Shown piece after piece: positions 7,999-16,523 of a stretch of 64,000 bases of DNA. The number at the start of each line of letters is the position of its first letter. Positions within the stretch are counted from its first letter, which is position 1. The notes below the pieces were generated by a model, which was given only the letters and a program-made list of their open reading frames with translations, was not told where the DNA came from and made no database searches. This DNA comes from Marmoricola sp. Leaf446 (GTDB lineage Bacteria > Actinomycetota > Actinomycetes > Propionibacteriales > Nocardioidaceae). The stretch spans positions 206,797 to 270,796 of the forward strand of contig NZ_LMRF01000005.1 in NCBI RefSeq assembly GCF_001424755.1, given 5' to 3'. The translations under genes were made by a program, and so were the position numbers.

Positions 7999-9114
7999 GT
8001 GGAGACCTTAAGAGATAAGATCGAAGTGGGGTCACTACTTCTCGATCCAAAGAATCCTCGGCTGCCTGAGGATCTCCAAGGAGCGCAACAAGCAGTCATC
8101 CTGGCATATCTCTTTGAGCACGACGTCCTAGTGGAACTTGTCGACAGTTACGTCAGCAACGGGTTCTTCCCGAACGAGCAGCTGCTCGTTTTACCGCCTG
8201 ATGGCAACGGCAAACGGATCGTCGTAGAAGGCAACAGGCGACTTGGTGCACTCAAGTACTTGTTGCGCGACAAAACGGCGGTTGCCGCCGATCTTCCTGC
8301 GCACGTCACCGACCCCCCGCTTGCTGAAGAGGTTCTTAACAGCCTCCGATCTGTACCGGCGGTCGAACTTCGTGACCGAGACGAACTGTCGTCGTACCTT
8401 GGCTTTCGACACATCAACGGGCCAAAGACCTGGGCTCCCGAGGCAAAAGCGCGATATCAATACGGTGAAGTGGAGAAAGAGCACGACTCGGGCGACCAGA
8501 ATCCGTTCTACACCGTCGGACGTAAGGTCGGTAGTAACGCACTAGGGGTGCGAAACGCCTACCACGCGTACAACACGTTGCGATTTGCCCGGGACGAGCT
8601 GGACCTCCGCTCACTGGCTTCGGCAGTACTGAGTAAGCGATTCGGCGTCTGGACTCGCCTGCTAGGAACGGCGAACGCGGCGGACTTTATTGGCTTGGCA
8701 CCAATAAAACAGGATTATGACTCAGTGGTCGCCAGCACGAGCACGATCAAACGGGACAAAATGGAGTCCGTTCTTCGAGATCTAACGCCACAAGACGGTC
8801 GTCTGCGTCCACTCCTGAACGACAGCCGCGACGTGACCGGCTATTCCGACGTCCTTGGTGACGCGGCGGCGATGGAGGTACTGCGACGATATAACCGCCT
8901 AGACTTGGCGATCGAGATCGCAAACGGTTCGGACTTCGACAACCGCTTAACGCGGCTCAGTGAGTCGCTCAAGGTAGCGACCGGCGAAGTGCTGGAAGGG
9001 ATTTCGATCACTGAGAACTCACTCACGCTGACCCAGGCAATATTGCGTGAAGCTCGAAATCTCGATAGCCTGATTAGGACGAACTTTGCAGACGTCGGTG
9101 ACCTTGAGAGATGA
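7999..9114 (+). CDS. ParB/Srx-like nuclease-fold protein in the methyltransferase operon
   Basis: A 371-residue protein starting at a GTG preceded by AAGAGG. Residues 1-100 match the ParB N-terminal fold: LLLDPKNPRLPED, then NGFFPNEQLLVL and the hallmark EGNRRLGALKYL (77-88), equivalent to the GERRxxA box that binds nucleotide or phosphate in ParB/Srx proteins. The remaining 270 residues are mostly helical and unrecognised. This is not a chromosome-segregation ParB: there is no ParA, no second ParB motif and the C-terminus differs. It lies 36 bp after the methyltransferase and overlaps the next gene by 4 bp, so the three proteins probably act together. Confidence 0.8.
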   Translation: METLRDKIEVGSLLLDPKNPRLPEDLQGAQQAVILAYLFEHDVLVELVDSYVSNGFFPNEQLLVLPPDGNGKRIVVEGNRRLGALKYLLRDKTAVAADLPAHVTDPPLAEEVLNSLRSVPAVELRDRDELSSYLGFRHINGPKTWAPEAKARYQYGEVEKEHDSGDQNPFYTVGRKVGSNALGVRNAYHAYNTLRFARDELDLRSLASAVLSKRFGVWTRLLGTANAADFIGLAPIKQDYDSVVASTSTIKRDKMESVLRDLTPQDGRLRPLLNDSRDVTGYSDVLGDAAAMEVLRRYNRLDLAIEIANGSDFDNRLTRLSESLKVATGEVLEGISITENSLTLTQAILREARNLDSLIRTNFADVGDLER

Positions 9115-10028
9115 CCGGAACCTCCAGCCCACTCATTGATCCTCGTATTGACGTCTACGGCAAAGACGGACGAACCGGCGCCCTCGCCGACCTCATCGAA
9201 TTTCGGGCCATCAAAGGGCACGGAATGGCCGTCGCCGACCTGGTTGACCTGATATCGAACATGGGCTGGACGTCCAAACCGACGCGCCAGATCATCACTG
9301 GTCACCCCGAGGACGAAAATCCAGATTCTCTAGCAGAACAGACTTTCTCGCTGCTCGACGAGCGCCGCGAGGTACTGGGGGATCGATACCCTTTTAGGAT
9401 TGCATTCGGCCAACTGCGCGTCAAGGACGGTTTCGAACTTGCGGCCAGCCCCTACATCGCGATGCTTGCCATCACGATCGCCCACGCTTGGGACGTCGAC
9501 TGCGGGGCGGTGAAGCCTGAAGCAGCACTCGAGGCCCTAGTTGAGGCGGCGTTGCAAACTAGGATGCCGTCCGCTGGCCTGGGCACTGCCGACCGCAACG
9601 GGACATCGTTCGTGGACAATCTGCGCGCCGGCGCGGCTCGTGTCGGCCTAACCGCTTCCCCCAACCCGGTACCCCGACGAGTCCGTGCAAAAGACGGCGG
9701 GGTTGACACTTTAGCCGGCCACGTCTGGGCGGACCGGAGGGCGGGGCACTGGGTATTCATTGGCCAGGTGACGTGCGGACAGACAAGCACGTGGTCGGGC
9801 AAACTCAACGAACCGAAGCCCGCACTGTGGAAAGACTACCTGCAGGAGCTCTTGCCTCCCTTACGTTTTCTTGCCGTACCGCATCACGTCGACAGCGGCT
9901 TCTTTCACATGCTACAAAAGCAGGACGAAGGGCTGGTGATCGATCGGCTGCGGTTAGTGCTTGTGCTCGACACGGTTGTCGGATCGGTTGCCCCCATAAT
10001 TGATGCAGTGCTTGCCTCAGCTTCCTGA
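9111..10028 (+). CDS. Predicted nuclease-fold protein, third gene of the methyltransferase-ParB unit
   Basis: A 305-residue protein with an ATGA overlap to the ParB-like gene. Most of it is unrecognised. Residues 194-231 read AKDGGVDTLAG, then HWVFIGQVTCG and SGKL: an aspartate (D199), a beta strand ending in Gln219, and Lys231. This fits the D...(Q/E)...K layout of degenerate PD-(D/E)XK nucleases, where Gln often replaces Glu. If so, this is the candidate effector of the operon, with the methyltransferase as protector and the ParB-like protein as coupling factor (inference). A helical first half (residues 20-150) could be a recognition domain. It has the same lower G+C as its neighbours. Confidence 0.6.
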   Translation: MTGTSSPLIDPRIDVYGKDGRTGALADLIEFRAIKGHGMAVADLVDLISNMGWTSKPTRQIITGHPEDENPDSLAEQTFSLLDERREVLGDRYPFRIAFGQLRVKDGFELAASPYIAMLAITIAHAWDVDCGAVKPEAALEALVEAALQTRMPSAGLGTADRNGTSFVDNLRAGAARVGLTASPNPVPRRVRAKDGGVDTLAGHVWADRRAGHWVFIGQVTCGQTSTWSGKLNEPKPALWKDYLQELLPPLRFLAVPHHVDSGFFHMLQKQDEGLVIDRLRLVLVLDTVVGSVAPIIDAVLASAS

Positions 10029-10205
10029 AAGGTGTGCGCCGTTGAACGAAGGCTTTCGTAGGCATTGTCTACTCGTCAATCAGTGCGACGCGCGGCCAGA
10101 TTAGGCGGCGAATAGCTTGCCAAGCCGGGCGGCATGTTGCGGTCAGAAGAGACCGGCTAACCGTTTGTAAAGGCAGGCGATGGACCACGAGAAAATCGAG
10201 ATCAA

Positions 10206-11306
10206 CTATGTCCAGCCCGTGTTGATCAGGCGGCCCTCTCGTGGCAACGGGAGGTCGGCCAATATTTCGATCGAATCGTACGTGAGGACGCGGGTCCCAA
10301 CATCTACCCGCCGGGAGTGCATCCTGAAGTCTCTTCCTTCATGCGGAAGAGGGAAGTTCGTAACTCTATCGATCAGCGCATCGAGATCATCTGCCGGCAA
10401 AAGCGACTCCACCAGACGCAAGCTAGTTGTTGTGATGTCGTCGCCGCCGGCGTCGGGTCGGCTGTCGAGTTGCTGAGCCGAGGCGACCCACCAGTCCACA
10501 GTCGTCTGGCGGGTGGGGGAATGCCAGCCGGGCGGCCAGTCCACTAGAATCTCGCCGCTCTCTAACCTGCTGCGTATGCGTCGGATTTGGCCCTTGCCTT
10601 TATCGAAGGTGGCATCAACTTTGTAGCTCTCGGCGAGGGTCGCCGCATCTACCGGCCATTTTGCCTCCACGATGAGCATTCGCTTGCTTCGACGATCAAG
10701 CGCGACAACATCGAGGTCACCTGCCTTGCGGCGTTGCCTGTCACGAATGGGAACTTCTGTAATGACTTCGCATCCCGGTATAGAAGAAAGTCGTCGCTCC
10801 CAACGCGTCGCGCGGTCGCCAAGCACGTTCCCAAGATTCCCGGATGCTGCCGGGTTGGCGGTCGCTGCGCGCAAGAGTGTCCTCTCAACGGCAATAGGCG
10901 AGACCAGTTCTTGCGGGATTAAGAGTTGATCGTCATGCTCGAGTAACGGCGATGCGATCGCGCTGCGGTCCGAACTGTAAGTGAAAAGAGCAACAAACGC
11001 CTCGGCTTCCTTCTGAGTGACCCGACGACTCAATGCGCCGACTAGATTGTGGGGCCGGATGGCCCACAAGAAGAGCTCGGGCGTTCCGAGCAGCACGCCA
11101 GCGACGAAATTAATTCGAAGTTGACATATCAGGTAGGCGTAACACGTTCGGGCCGCGTCCAGGGACAATCCACCTAGGTCCGTGCCAGGCGGAACGGTGG
11201 TGTCCTGAAACTCAAGTTCGTCGACGACTTCTCCCCAAGCCTCATCAAGGAGGGACAAGGGAATCGTGTTCACCACGCGCCCGGCATTGGGGTGCCTGGG
11301 GCCCAT
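10206..11306 (-). CDS. PD-(D/E)XK nuclease-domain protein
   Basis: A 366-residue protein. The ATG at 11306 was preferred over a GTG at 11342 because an AGAGG sequence precedes it and it avoids running into the upstream gene. The C-terminal half has a textbook restriction-like core: KAGDLDVVALDRRSKRMLIVEAKW, with D199 and E214-x-K216. The N-terminal 150 residues are helical and unrecognised. The family is close in style to nuclease-domain proteins of defence islands and type IV-like enzymes that read modified or foreign DNA. It follows a 225-residue unknown by 13 bp and converges on the methyltransferase operon. Confidence 0.75.
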   Translation of the reverse strand: MGPRHPNAGRVVNTIPLSLLDEAWGEVVDELEFQDTTVPPGTDLGGLSLDAARTCYAYLICQLRINFVAGVLLGTPELFLWAIRPHNLVGALSRRVTQKEAEAFVALFTYSSDRSAIASPLLEHDDQLLIPQELVSPIAVERTLLRAATANPAASGNLGNVLGDRATRWERRLSSIPGCEVITEVPIRDRQRRKAGDLDVVALDRRSKRMLIVEAKWPVDAATLAESYKVDATFDKGKGQIRRIRSRLESGEILVDWPPGWHSPTRQTTVDWWVASAQQLDSRPDAGGDDITTTSLRLVESLLPADDLDALIDRVTNFPLPHEGRDFRMHSRRVDVGTRVLTYDSIEILADLPLPREGRLINTGWT

Positions 11307-11319
11307 ACCCGTTCCGCCT

Positions 11320-11997
11320 CTAGCGGTCTGCAGCGGGGCCACAGGAGGCTGAGCAAACCCCTGTAGCCATTCTCGTTAGCTTGTCGACCGGGTCTACCCC
11401 GAATCCCGGCGCGGGAGGGACCAACCTGTCAGTTCTTGTCACGCGGGGTCGAAGAGCAGTGACCTGGGCCAGACGTAAGTCAAGAACCTCTATCTCGGGC
11501 CGACGTTTGTTGGACAAGCGTGAATGTCGACCCTGAGTTGATTCGACAACCATGTCGCCTGCGCGCAGGCCAACCGAGATGGGGTTCAATTCCCACCAGT
11601 TGCTGGCCAGACGAACGGCGTCAGAATAGTCGCGCATTGTCACCTGCTCCGGTCGCGTGGGACGCCGCCGCGCCCGTCGCGCCGCTGACTTGTTTCGGGG
11701 AGTCGCAGGCTGGACATAGGGGGGAATCGGCGTCTCCGACAACATCCCGTAATCGGCGCTCCATTTGACTAGTGCACTGGCGGCGTGCCGCCACCGGTCC
11801 ACGTGGTCGGTCTGGAGGCGCTGATTCAGCCGTTCGCCCTCTGCGGCGCGTATGGATGCTCGTAAGCGGTCTGAATCTTTGAGCCGCTCGAGGACCACCA
11901 TCGCCATAAGCCTAGGTAAGGCCGCCGGCCCGTCGTGCCAGACCGCTAGGTTGGCGGGTAAGCCTTCGATGATCGACGCAAGAGTCCGCTCATTCAT
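11320..11997 (-). CDS. Unknown protein, operon partner of the nuclease
   Basis: I do not recognise this 225-residue protein. It starts at an ATG behind GAGAGGG. Residues 1-100 are helical (LMAMVVLERLKDSDRLRASI), 100-120 form a basic linker rich in arginine (SAARRARRRPTRPEQ), and the rest is mixed beta. The basic linker suggests nucleic-acid contact, but that is weak evidence. It ends 13 bp before the PD-(D/E)XK nuclease start, so the two are one unit. A frameshift joining them into a single protein was considered; both have a plausible own ribosome-binding site, so two genes are more likely. Confidence 0.6.
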   Translation of the reverse strand: MNERTLASIIEGLPANLAVWHDGPAALPRLMAMVVLERLKDSDRLRASIRAAEGERLNQRLQTDHVDRWRHAASALVKWSADYGMLSETPIPPYVQPATPRNKSAARRARRRPTRPEQVTMRDYSDAVRLASNWWELNPISVGLRAGDMVVESTQGRHSRLSNKRRPEIEVLDLRLAQVTALRPRVTRTDRLVPPAPGFGVDPVDKLTRMATGVCSASCGPAADR

Positions 11998-12224
11998 ACC
12001 GGCCCTCTCCCATGAATGTTGAGCTCATAAGACCAAAGCTAAGCAGATGCCGCTGACCGTTTGAGTCGTCCGTGACGTTGGCCCGTAGGTCCACAACAGC
12101 ACGACGGACGCTGCGTGCAGGCACGCAACTTCACGTGGGGTATTGCCAAGCGTCTGCCGCGCCACATCGAAAGGGGAAGTGTCTGGCGTGCACAAGGTGG
12201 GGTGCGACGTGGATGTTCGGGCCA

Positions 12225-13031
12225 TTACCTAATCCCCGACCGCGAGAACCCATCAACAAAGAACCGCTGCAGCGCCACGAACACCACGAGCAGCGGCACG
12301 CACGACAGCAGCGCCATCGCCATGAGCCCGCCGTAGTCGGCGTCGAACTGGCCCTGCAGGAACCGCAGCGCGACGGGGAGTGTGTAGAGGTCGGGGTCGC
12401 GAAGCGTGATCAGCGGCCAGAGGAAGTCGTTCCACTGGGTCATGAAGGCCAGCAGCACCATGACGGCGATCAGAGGCTTCGCCATCGGGAGTACGACGTA
12501 CCGCAGCGTCGCGACCGTGCCACAACCGTCGAGCCGGGCGGCGTCGAGCAGCTCGTCGGGCACCGACACGAAGAACTGCCGCGCCAGGAACACCCCCAGC
12601 GCCGTCGACGCCGAGGGCAGGATCACCGCCCAGAACAGGCCGATCAGGCCCATCCGGGCGACCAGCTCGAACTGCGGGATCATCACGGCCTGCGCCGGCA
12701 CCATCAGCGTGCTCAGCACCACGACCAGCACGAACGTGCGGCCGGCGAACTGCAGCTTCGCCAGCGCGAACCCGGCCGCCAGGTTGACCGCGACCGACAG
12801 CGCCGTGGTGAGCGTGGCGACGATCATCGCGTTGGAGAACCACCGCCAGACCGGGAAGCTGGCGAAGAGGTTCGAGAAGTTCGCTGTCGTGAAGCGCGAG
12901 GGCCAGAGGCTGGCGCCGCCGTCGAAGACCAGCTCGCGGGGGGTGAAGGCGACCACCACCATCGCGAACAGCGGCAGCACGAACACCGCCGAGACGAGCA
13001 GGCAGACGGCGAAGCGGAGCGGGCGGCTCAT
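12225..13031 (-). CDS. Sugar ABC transporter permease (MalG/CUT1 type)
   Basis: A 268-residue inner-membrane permease with six hydrophobic segments; the first spans residues 7-28. The EAA-loop equivalent, DAARLDGCGTVATLRYVVLP, which docks on the ATPase, lies around residues 175-195. The ATG at 13031 overlaps the stop of the MalF-type gene by one base. With the next two genes it forms a carbohydrate importer of the CUT1 family. No ATP-binding subunit is encoded here; such systems often share a general ATPase of the MsiK type from elsewhere (known for actinobacteria, inferred here). The gene lies immediately beside the right edge of the low-GC island. Confidence 0.92.
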   Translation of the reverse strand: MSRPLRFAVCLLVSAVFVLPLFAMVVVAFTPRELVFDGGASLWPSRFTTANFSNLFASFPVWRWFSNAMIVATLTTALSVAVNLAAGFALAKLQFAGRTFVLVVVLSTLMVPAQAVMIPQFELVARMGLIGLFWAVILPSASTALGVFLARQFFVSVPDELLDAARLDGCGTVATLRYVVLPMAKPLIAVMVLLAFMTQWNDFLWPLITLRDPDLYTLPVALRFLQGQFDADYGGLMAMALLSCVPLLVVFVALQRFFVDGFSRSGIR

Positions 13032-13978
13032 CACGCCTCCTGACGGCGGTTGACCCGCAGCTGCACGGCGGTGATGGCCAGGGTGATGACGAGCAGCACG
13101 AGGCCGACGGTGGCGCCGTACCCGAAGTTGCGCGACGGCCCGAAGCCCTCGTCGTAGGCGTAGGTGACCAGCATCGTCGTGGAGTAGCCGGGCCCGCCGT
13201 TGGTCATCACGTAGACGACGTCGAAGACCTGGAACGACCAGATCATGTTGATCACGACCAGGAAGAACGTCGTGGGCCGCAGCCACGGCACGATCACGTG
13301 GCGCACCCGGTTGAACCCGCCGGCGCCGTCCATCGTGGCCGCCTCGAGGACCTCCTTGTCGACGTCCTGCAGCGCCGCGAGGTAGACGAGCATCCCGAAG
13401 CCGACCCGCGTCCACAGCGTCATCACGACCACCGACAGCATCGCCAGCGCGCCGTTGCTCTGCCACGACACCGGCCCGACGCCGAGGTCCCGCAGCACGC
13501 CGTTGACGATGCCGACCGACTCGTCGAACAACAGCAGCCCGACCAGCGACACCACCAGCGAGCTGACCGCTATCGGCAGGTAGACGATCGTGCGGAACAC
13601 CCCGCGCCCGGGCAGCGCCTTGTCCATCAGCATCGCCAGGCCCAGGCCGAGCCCGACGCTGAGCGGCACCGTGGCGACGGTGAAGATCGCGGTGTTGAGC
13701 AGCGCCCGCCAGAACACGTCGTCGCTCAGCAGCCGGGAGAGGTTGGTCAGGCCCGACCACTCGCCCGGACCGAACGACCGCTTCGCCTGGAACGACATCA
13801 GCAGCGACCACACCAGCGGGACGAGCAGGAACAGCCCGATCAGCAGCAGGTTGGGCCCCAGCAGGGCGTACGCCGCCCGGTTGTCGCGCAGCCGGGACCT
13901 GGGCGCCTTGCCGGTCGGCGTGGCGTCCTGCCTCGGCGCCTCCTGGCCCGGTGCGAGGGCCGTCTTCTCGATCGTCAT
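13031..13978 (-). CDS. Sugar ABC transporter permease (MalF/CUT1 type)
   Basis: A 315-residue permease. A hydrophilic head (1-35) is followed by six transmembrane segments beginning AYALLGPNLLLIGLFLLVPL. The EAA loop reads EAATMDGAGGFNRVRHVIVP (about 220-240). NGGPGYSTTMLVTY near residue 265 is typical of MalF-like proteins. The ATG at 13978 overlaps the stop of the binding-protein gene by 4 bp, and this gene's stop overlaps the next start by one base, so the three genes are translationally coupled. The imported sugar cannot be read from the sequence. Confidence 0.93.
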   Translation of the reverse strand: MTIEKTALAPGQEAPRQDATPTGKAPRSRLRDNRAAYALLGPNLLLIGLFLLVPLVWSLLMSFQAKRSFGPGEWSGLTNLSRLLSDDVFWRALLNTAIFTVATVPLSVGLGLGLAMLMDKALPGRGVFRTIVYLPIAVSSLVVSLVGLLLFDESVGIVNGVLRDLGVGPVSWQSNGALAMLSVVVMTLWTRVGFGMLVYLAALQDVDKEVLEAATMDGAGGFNRVRHVIVPWLRPTTFFLVVINMIWSFQVFDVVYVMTNGGPGYSTTMLVTYAYDEGFGPSRNFGYGATVGLVLLVITLAITAVQLRVNRRQEA

Positions 13979-15309
13979 GAGACGTCCTGACGGTTGAGGT
14001 ACGCCGACTCGTCGACCTGTTCGGCCAGCGCCTGCAGCGTGTCGGCGGTATTGCGTCCCGAGAGGAAGCAGGTCTCCAGCTCGTTGGCCAGCGACAGGTT
14101 GACCTCGGCGAAGGTGGCGGTCGTGACGTCGGCGACGTCGCGGGGCTCGATGGTGGTCACCTGGTCGGCGTACACCGGCATCAGGTCGGCCGCGACGGCG
14201 AAGTCGAGCTCTCGGCTGAGCAGCGAGTCGCGGGTCGGCAGCAGCACCGAGGCCTCGCAGAAGTCCTTCATCTGCGCGGGCGCCGCCATGAAGGTCAGGA
14301 ACTCCGAGGCCAGCTCGGGGTTGGTGGCGCCCTTGGTCGCGACGAGCGCGTTGCCGCCGAGCTCGCTGGCCCGGCGCCGGTCGCGCGGCAGGTAGGTCAC
14401 GGCGTACTCGAAGCGGTCCTTGATGGTGTCCGCGAAGCTCGGCAGCAGGAAGTTGCCGGCGTACAGCATCGCCAGGCTGCCCGAGGTGAACAGCGCGTCG
14501 GGGTACGTCGCCGCCTTGGTCGAGCTGGTCTGCGGCACCAGGCCCTCGTCGAAGAAGGACTTGGTGAAGTCCAGCGCGCGGGCGGCGGCGTCGGAGGTCA
14601 GCAGCGAGCGGGTGCGGTCCTCGTCGTACACGTGACCGCCGGCCTGGAACAGGAAGTTGAGCCACCGGAAGGCGCCGAGCGCCTGCCAGTTGACCGCGAA
14701 CGCCGAGCTGCCGGCCGGCGCCGCGTCACGGAGCGTGGCGGCGACATCCGCGAACTCCTCCCAGCTCCACGCGTCCTCGGGCCGGTCGGGCACGGACGTG
14801 ATGCCGGCGTCGCGTAGCACGTCGGGCCGGTAGACCAGCGCGCTGGTGTCGACGTGCTGCGGGATGCCGAAGACGCGGCCGCGGTCGGTGACGGCGTCCA
14901 TGAACGCCTTCGAGGAGTCACCGGCGAGCTCGTCGAGGGAGTCCTCGAGGTCGAGCAGCTGGCCGGTGCTGGCGTAGACCCCCATCGTCGGGTAGTCCAC
15001 GCGGAAGATGTCGGGCGCGGTGCCCGAGACCAGCCCGGCGTCGATGCCGGTCGAGGCCTCGGCGAACGGCACCACGGTCACGTCGACGGTGACGCCGCGG
15101 TGCTGCTCCTCGAACCGGCGGGCCAGGACGTCGTAGATCTTGCCCTCGACGTCGGTGCCGTAGGTCTGGAAGGTGAGCGTGTCGCGACTGCCGCGGCTGG
15201 TGGAGGAGACGCGCTCGGTCAGGCCGGCGCAGCCCGAGAGGCCGAACGCACCGAGCCCGAGCGCGCTGCCGAACAGGGCGCGACGGCTGAGGGACGGGGG
15301 TGGTGGCAC
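13975..15309 (-). CDS. Sugar ABC transporter substrate-binding lipoprotein
   Basis: A 444-residue extracytoplasmic binding protein. The N-terminus has a twin-arginine-like signal (LSRRALFGSALGLGAFGLSGC) ending in a lipobox, LSGC, so the mature protein should be anchored by lipid at that cysteine. The rest is the two-lobed family 1 binding fold, with TAPDIFRVDYPTMGVYASTG, GIPQHVDTSALVYRPDVLRDAGI and GGNALVATKGATNPELASEFLTF pieces characteristic of CUT1 solute receptors. It is the first gene of the importer unit. No regulator is adjacent, so induction control is not evident locally. Confidence 0.92.
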   Translation of the reverse strand: MPPPPSLSRRALFGSALGLGAFGLSGCAGLTERVSSTSRGSRDTLTFQTYGTDVEGKIYDVLARRFEEQHRGVTVDVTVVPFAEASTGIDAGLVSGTAPDIFRVDYPTMGVYASTGQLLDLEDSLDELAGDSSKAFMDAVTDRGRVFGIPQHVDTSALVYRPDVLRDAGITSVPDRPEDAWSWEEFADVAATLRDAAPAGSSAFAVNWQALGAFRWLNFLFQAGGHVYDEDRTRSLLTSDAAARALDFTKSFFDEGLVPQTSSTKAATYPDALFTSGSLAMLYAGNFLLPSFADTIKDRFEYAVTYLPRDRRRASELGGNALVATKGATNPELASEFLTFMAAPAQMKDFCEASVLLPTRDSLLSRELDFAVAADLMPVYADQVTTIEPRDVADVTTATFAEVNLSLANELETCFLSGRNTADTLQALAEQVDESAYLNRQDVS

Positions 15310-15339
15310 GGGGTGGAAGTACCCCTGGCCCCGGCGTTC

Positions 15340-15363
15340 GGGCCCGTCGACGGTGGCGGGCCC
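15340..15363 (-). terminator. Possible hairpin terminator between the small acidic gene and the ABC operon
   Basis: A 7-bp perfect stem, GGGCCCG (15340-15346) with CGGGCCC (15357-15363), has a 10-base loop. It lies 30 bp after the stop of the upstream minus-strand gene. There is no thymine run, as is common in high-GC genomes, so function is uncertain. Confidence 0.35.
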
Positions 15364-15393
15364 CCGACACTCACGTCACTGGCCCGCGGACGG

Positions 15394-15573
15394 TCAGGCG
15401 CCGATGTCGTCCCCACCGGTGGGCTCGTTGGCCTCGGCGTGGTCGTCGTCCACTGCCTCGGCGCGGTCCTCGGGACGCTCGACGCCGTCCGGCACGGCCG
15501 AGCGCTCCGCCCGGTCGTCGGAGGTGCGGACCGGCGGTCCGGCGGGGTCGGGGCGGGGCTGGTCGTCGCTCAT
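15394..15573 (-). CDS. Small acidic hypothetical protein
   Basis: A 59-residue frame beginning MSDDQPRPDP and ending TGGDDIGA. It is strongly acidic and proline-rich, with no hydrophobic core, so it is probably disordered. It lies 29 bp downstream of the dihydropteroate-synthase-like gene on the same strand and could be the last gene of that unit. There is only a weak G-rich sequence before the ATG. No function can be assigned. The composition differs from random high-GC shadow frames, which are arginine-rich, and this is the main reason to include it. Confidence 0.45.
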   Translation of the reverse strand: MSDDQPRPDPAGPPVRTSDDRAERSAVPDGVERPEDRAEAVDDDHAEANEPTGGDDIGA

Positions 15574-15602
15574 CCCCCGGACGCTACCCCCGCCCCACGA
15601 CC

Positions 15603-16523
15603 TCAGCGCTCCGGAGTCGGCGGCTCCGTCGGGAGCCCGCGCACGGCGTCGAGCACGACCTTGACGCGCGGCACCTCGTGGGTGCGGTAGATGCCGGTCT
15701 GGCCGAGCGAGGCGAGCACCGCGAAGAACCCCTCGGCGGTGCGGACCTCCTCGCCGAACAGGTCGATCGCGCTCGGCAGCGCGTGGCACACCGGCGCGCC
15801 CAGACGGCGCAGCCGGAACGTCTGCAGCAGCACCGCCGCCTGGTAGCGCGCCCGATCGACCGGGTCGGGCAGCCAGGAGAAGCCGAAGCCGATGCCGGGG
15901 TCGACGGCCACGCTGTGCACCCCGAGCTCGTGCGCGTGGGCCAAGCGGCGCTCGAACTGCTCGAGCATCGCGGGGAACGGGTCGGCGTCGACGGCCCGCG
16001 CGGGGTCGGCGAGGTCGCGGGCGTGGCTGCCGACGATGTGGCACAGCACCACCGAGGCGCCGTACGCCGCGGCGAGGCCGAACATCTCCTCGTCGTCGGC
16101 CGACCCGCTGAGGTTGACCACGGCCGCGCCGGCCTTGAGGCACGCCTCGACGGTGGTGGGGTGGTAGCTCTCGACGCTGGTCGCGACGCCCGCGGCGGCG
16201 AGCTCCTCGATCACCGGGACCAGCTGGTCGGTCTGCCGCTGGGCGGTGACGCGCTCGGTCGCGGCGTCGCTGGACTCCGCGCCGACGTCGATGAAGTCGG
16301 CGCCCTGGGCGGCGAGGGTCCGGCCGCGGCGTACGGCGTGGGCGTGGGAGGTGGCGACGCTCTCGCGGTACCACGAGTCGTGCGACAGGTTGACGATCCC
16401 CATCAGGGCGGGGGTGGTGTCCGTGTCGAGGCTGCGGTCGCCCACGAGGAACGGCGCGACGGGGTGGTCGAGCTCGTCGCCGTGCTCCTCGACCAGCGCG
16501 GCCAGGGCGCGGAGGCTGATCAC
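15603..16523 (-). CDS. Dihydropteroate synthase-like protein (pterin-binding TIM barrel)
   Basis: A 306-residue TIM barrel. GTG at 16523 overlaps the upstream stop as GTGA. The barrel motifs are recognisable: ALMGIVNLSHDSWY (beta 1), GADFIDVGAESSDA (beta 2), VAVDPGIGFGFS (pterin loop) and a terminal TGIYRTHEVPRVK matching the R-x-H-D/E phosphate region. Canonical folP reads MGILNVTPDSFSDGG at beta 1; here the TPDSFSDGG loop that helps bind pAba is replaced. This may be a paralogue like mycobacterial FolP2 rather than the housekeeping enzyme. Its coupling to a RibD-like reductase suggests pterin or flavin-precursor metabolism (inference). Confidence 0.78.
   Translation of the reverse strand: MISLRALAALVEEHGDELDHPVAPFLVGDRSLDTDTTPALMGIVNLSHDSWYRESVATSHAHAVRRGRTLAAQGADFIDVGAESSDAATERVTAQRQTDQLVPVIEELAAAGVATSVESYHPTTVEACLKAGAAVVNLSGSADDEEMFGLAAAYGASVVLCHIVGSHARDLADPARAVDADPFPAMLEQFERRLAHAHELGVHSVAVDPGIGFGFSWLPDPVDRARYQAAVLLQTFRLRRLGAPVCHALPSAIDLFGEEVRTAEGFFAVLASLGQTGIYRTHEVPRVKVVLDAVRGLPTEPPTPER

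Noticed and set aside
7999-9114. Chromosome- or plasmid-partition ParB
   Set aside because: No ParA, no parS-like sites and no second ParB motif; only the N-terminal fold matches.
10029-10205. Terminator between the convergent island units
   Set aside because: Only a 5-bp stem was found, too weak to call.
10206-11997. The nuclease and the 225-residue protein as one frameshifted gene
   Set aside because: Each has a plausible ribosome-binding site and the gap of 13 bp after a stop codon is normal for coupled genes.
5620-12224. Prophage or integrative element
   Set aside because: No integrase, structural phage genes, conjugation genes, tRNA or direct-repeat borders could be found.
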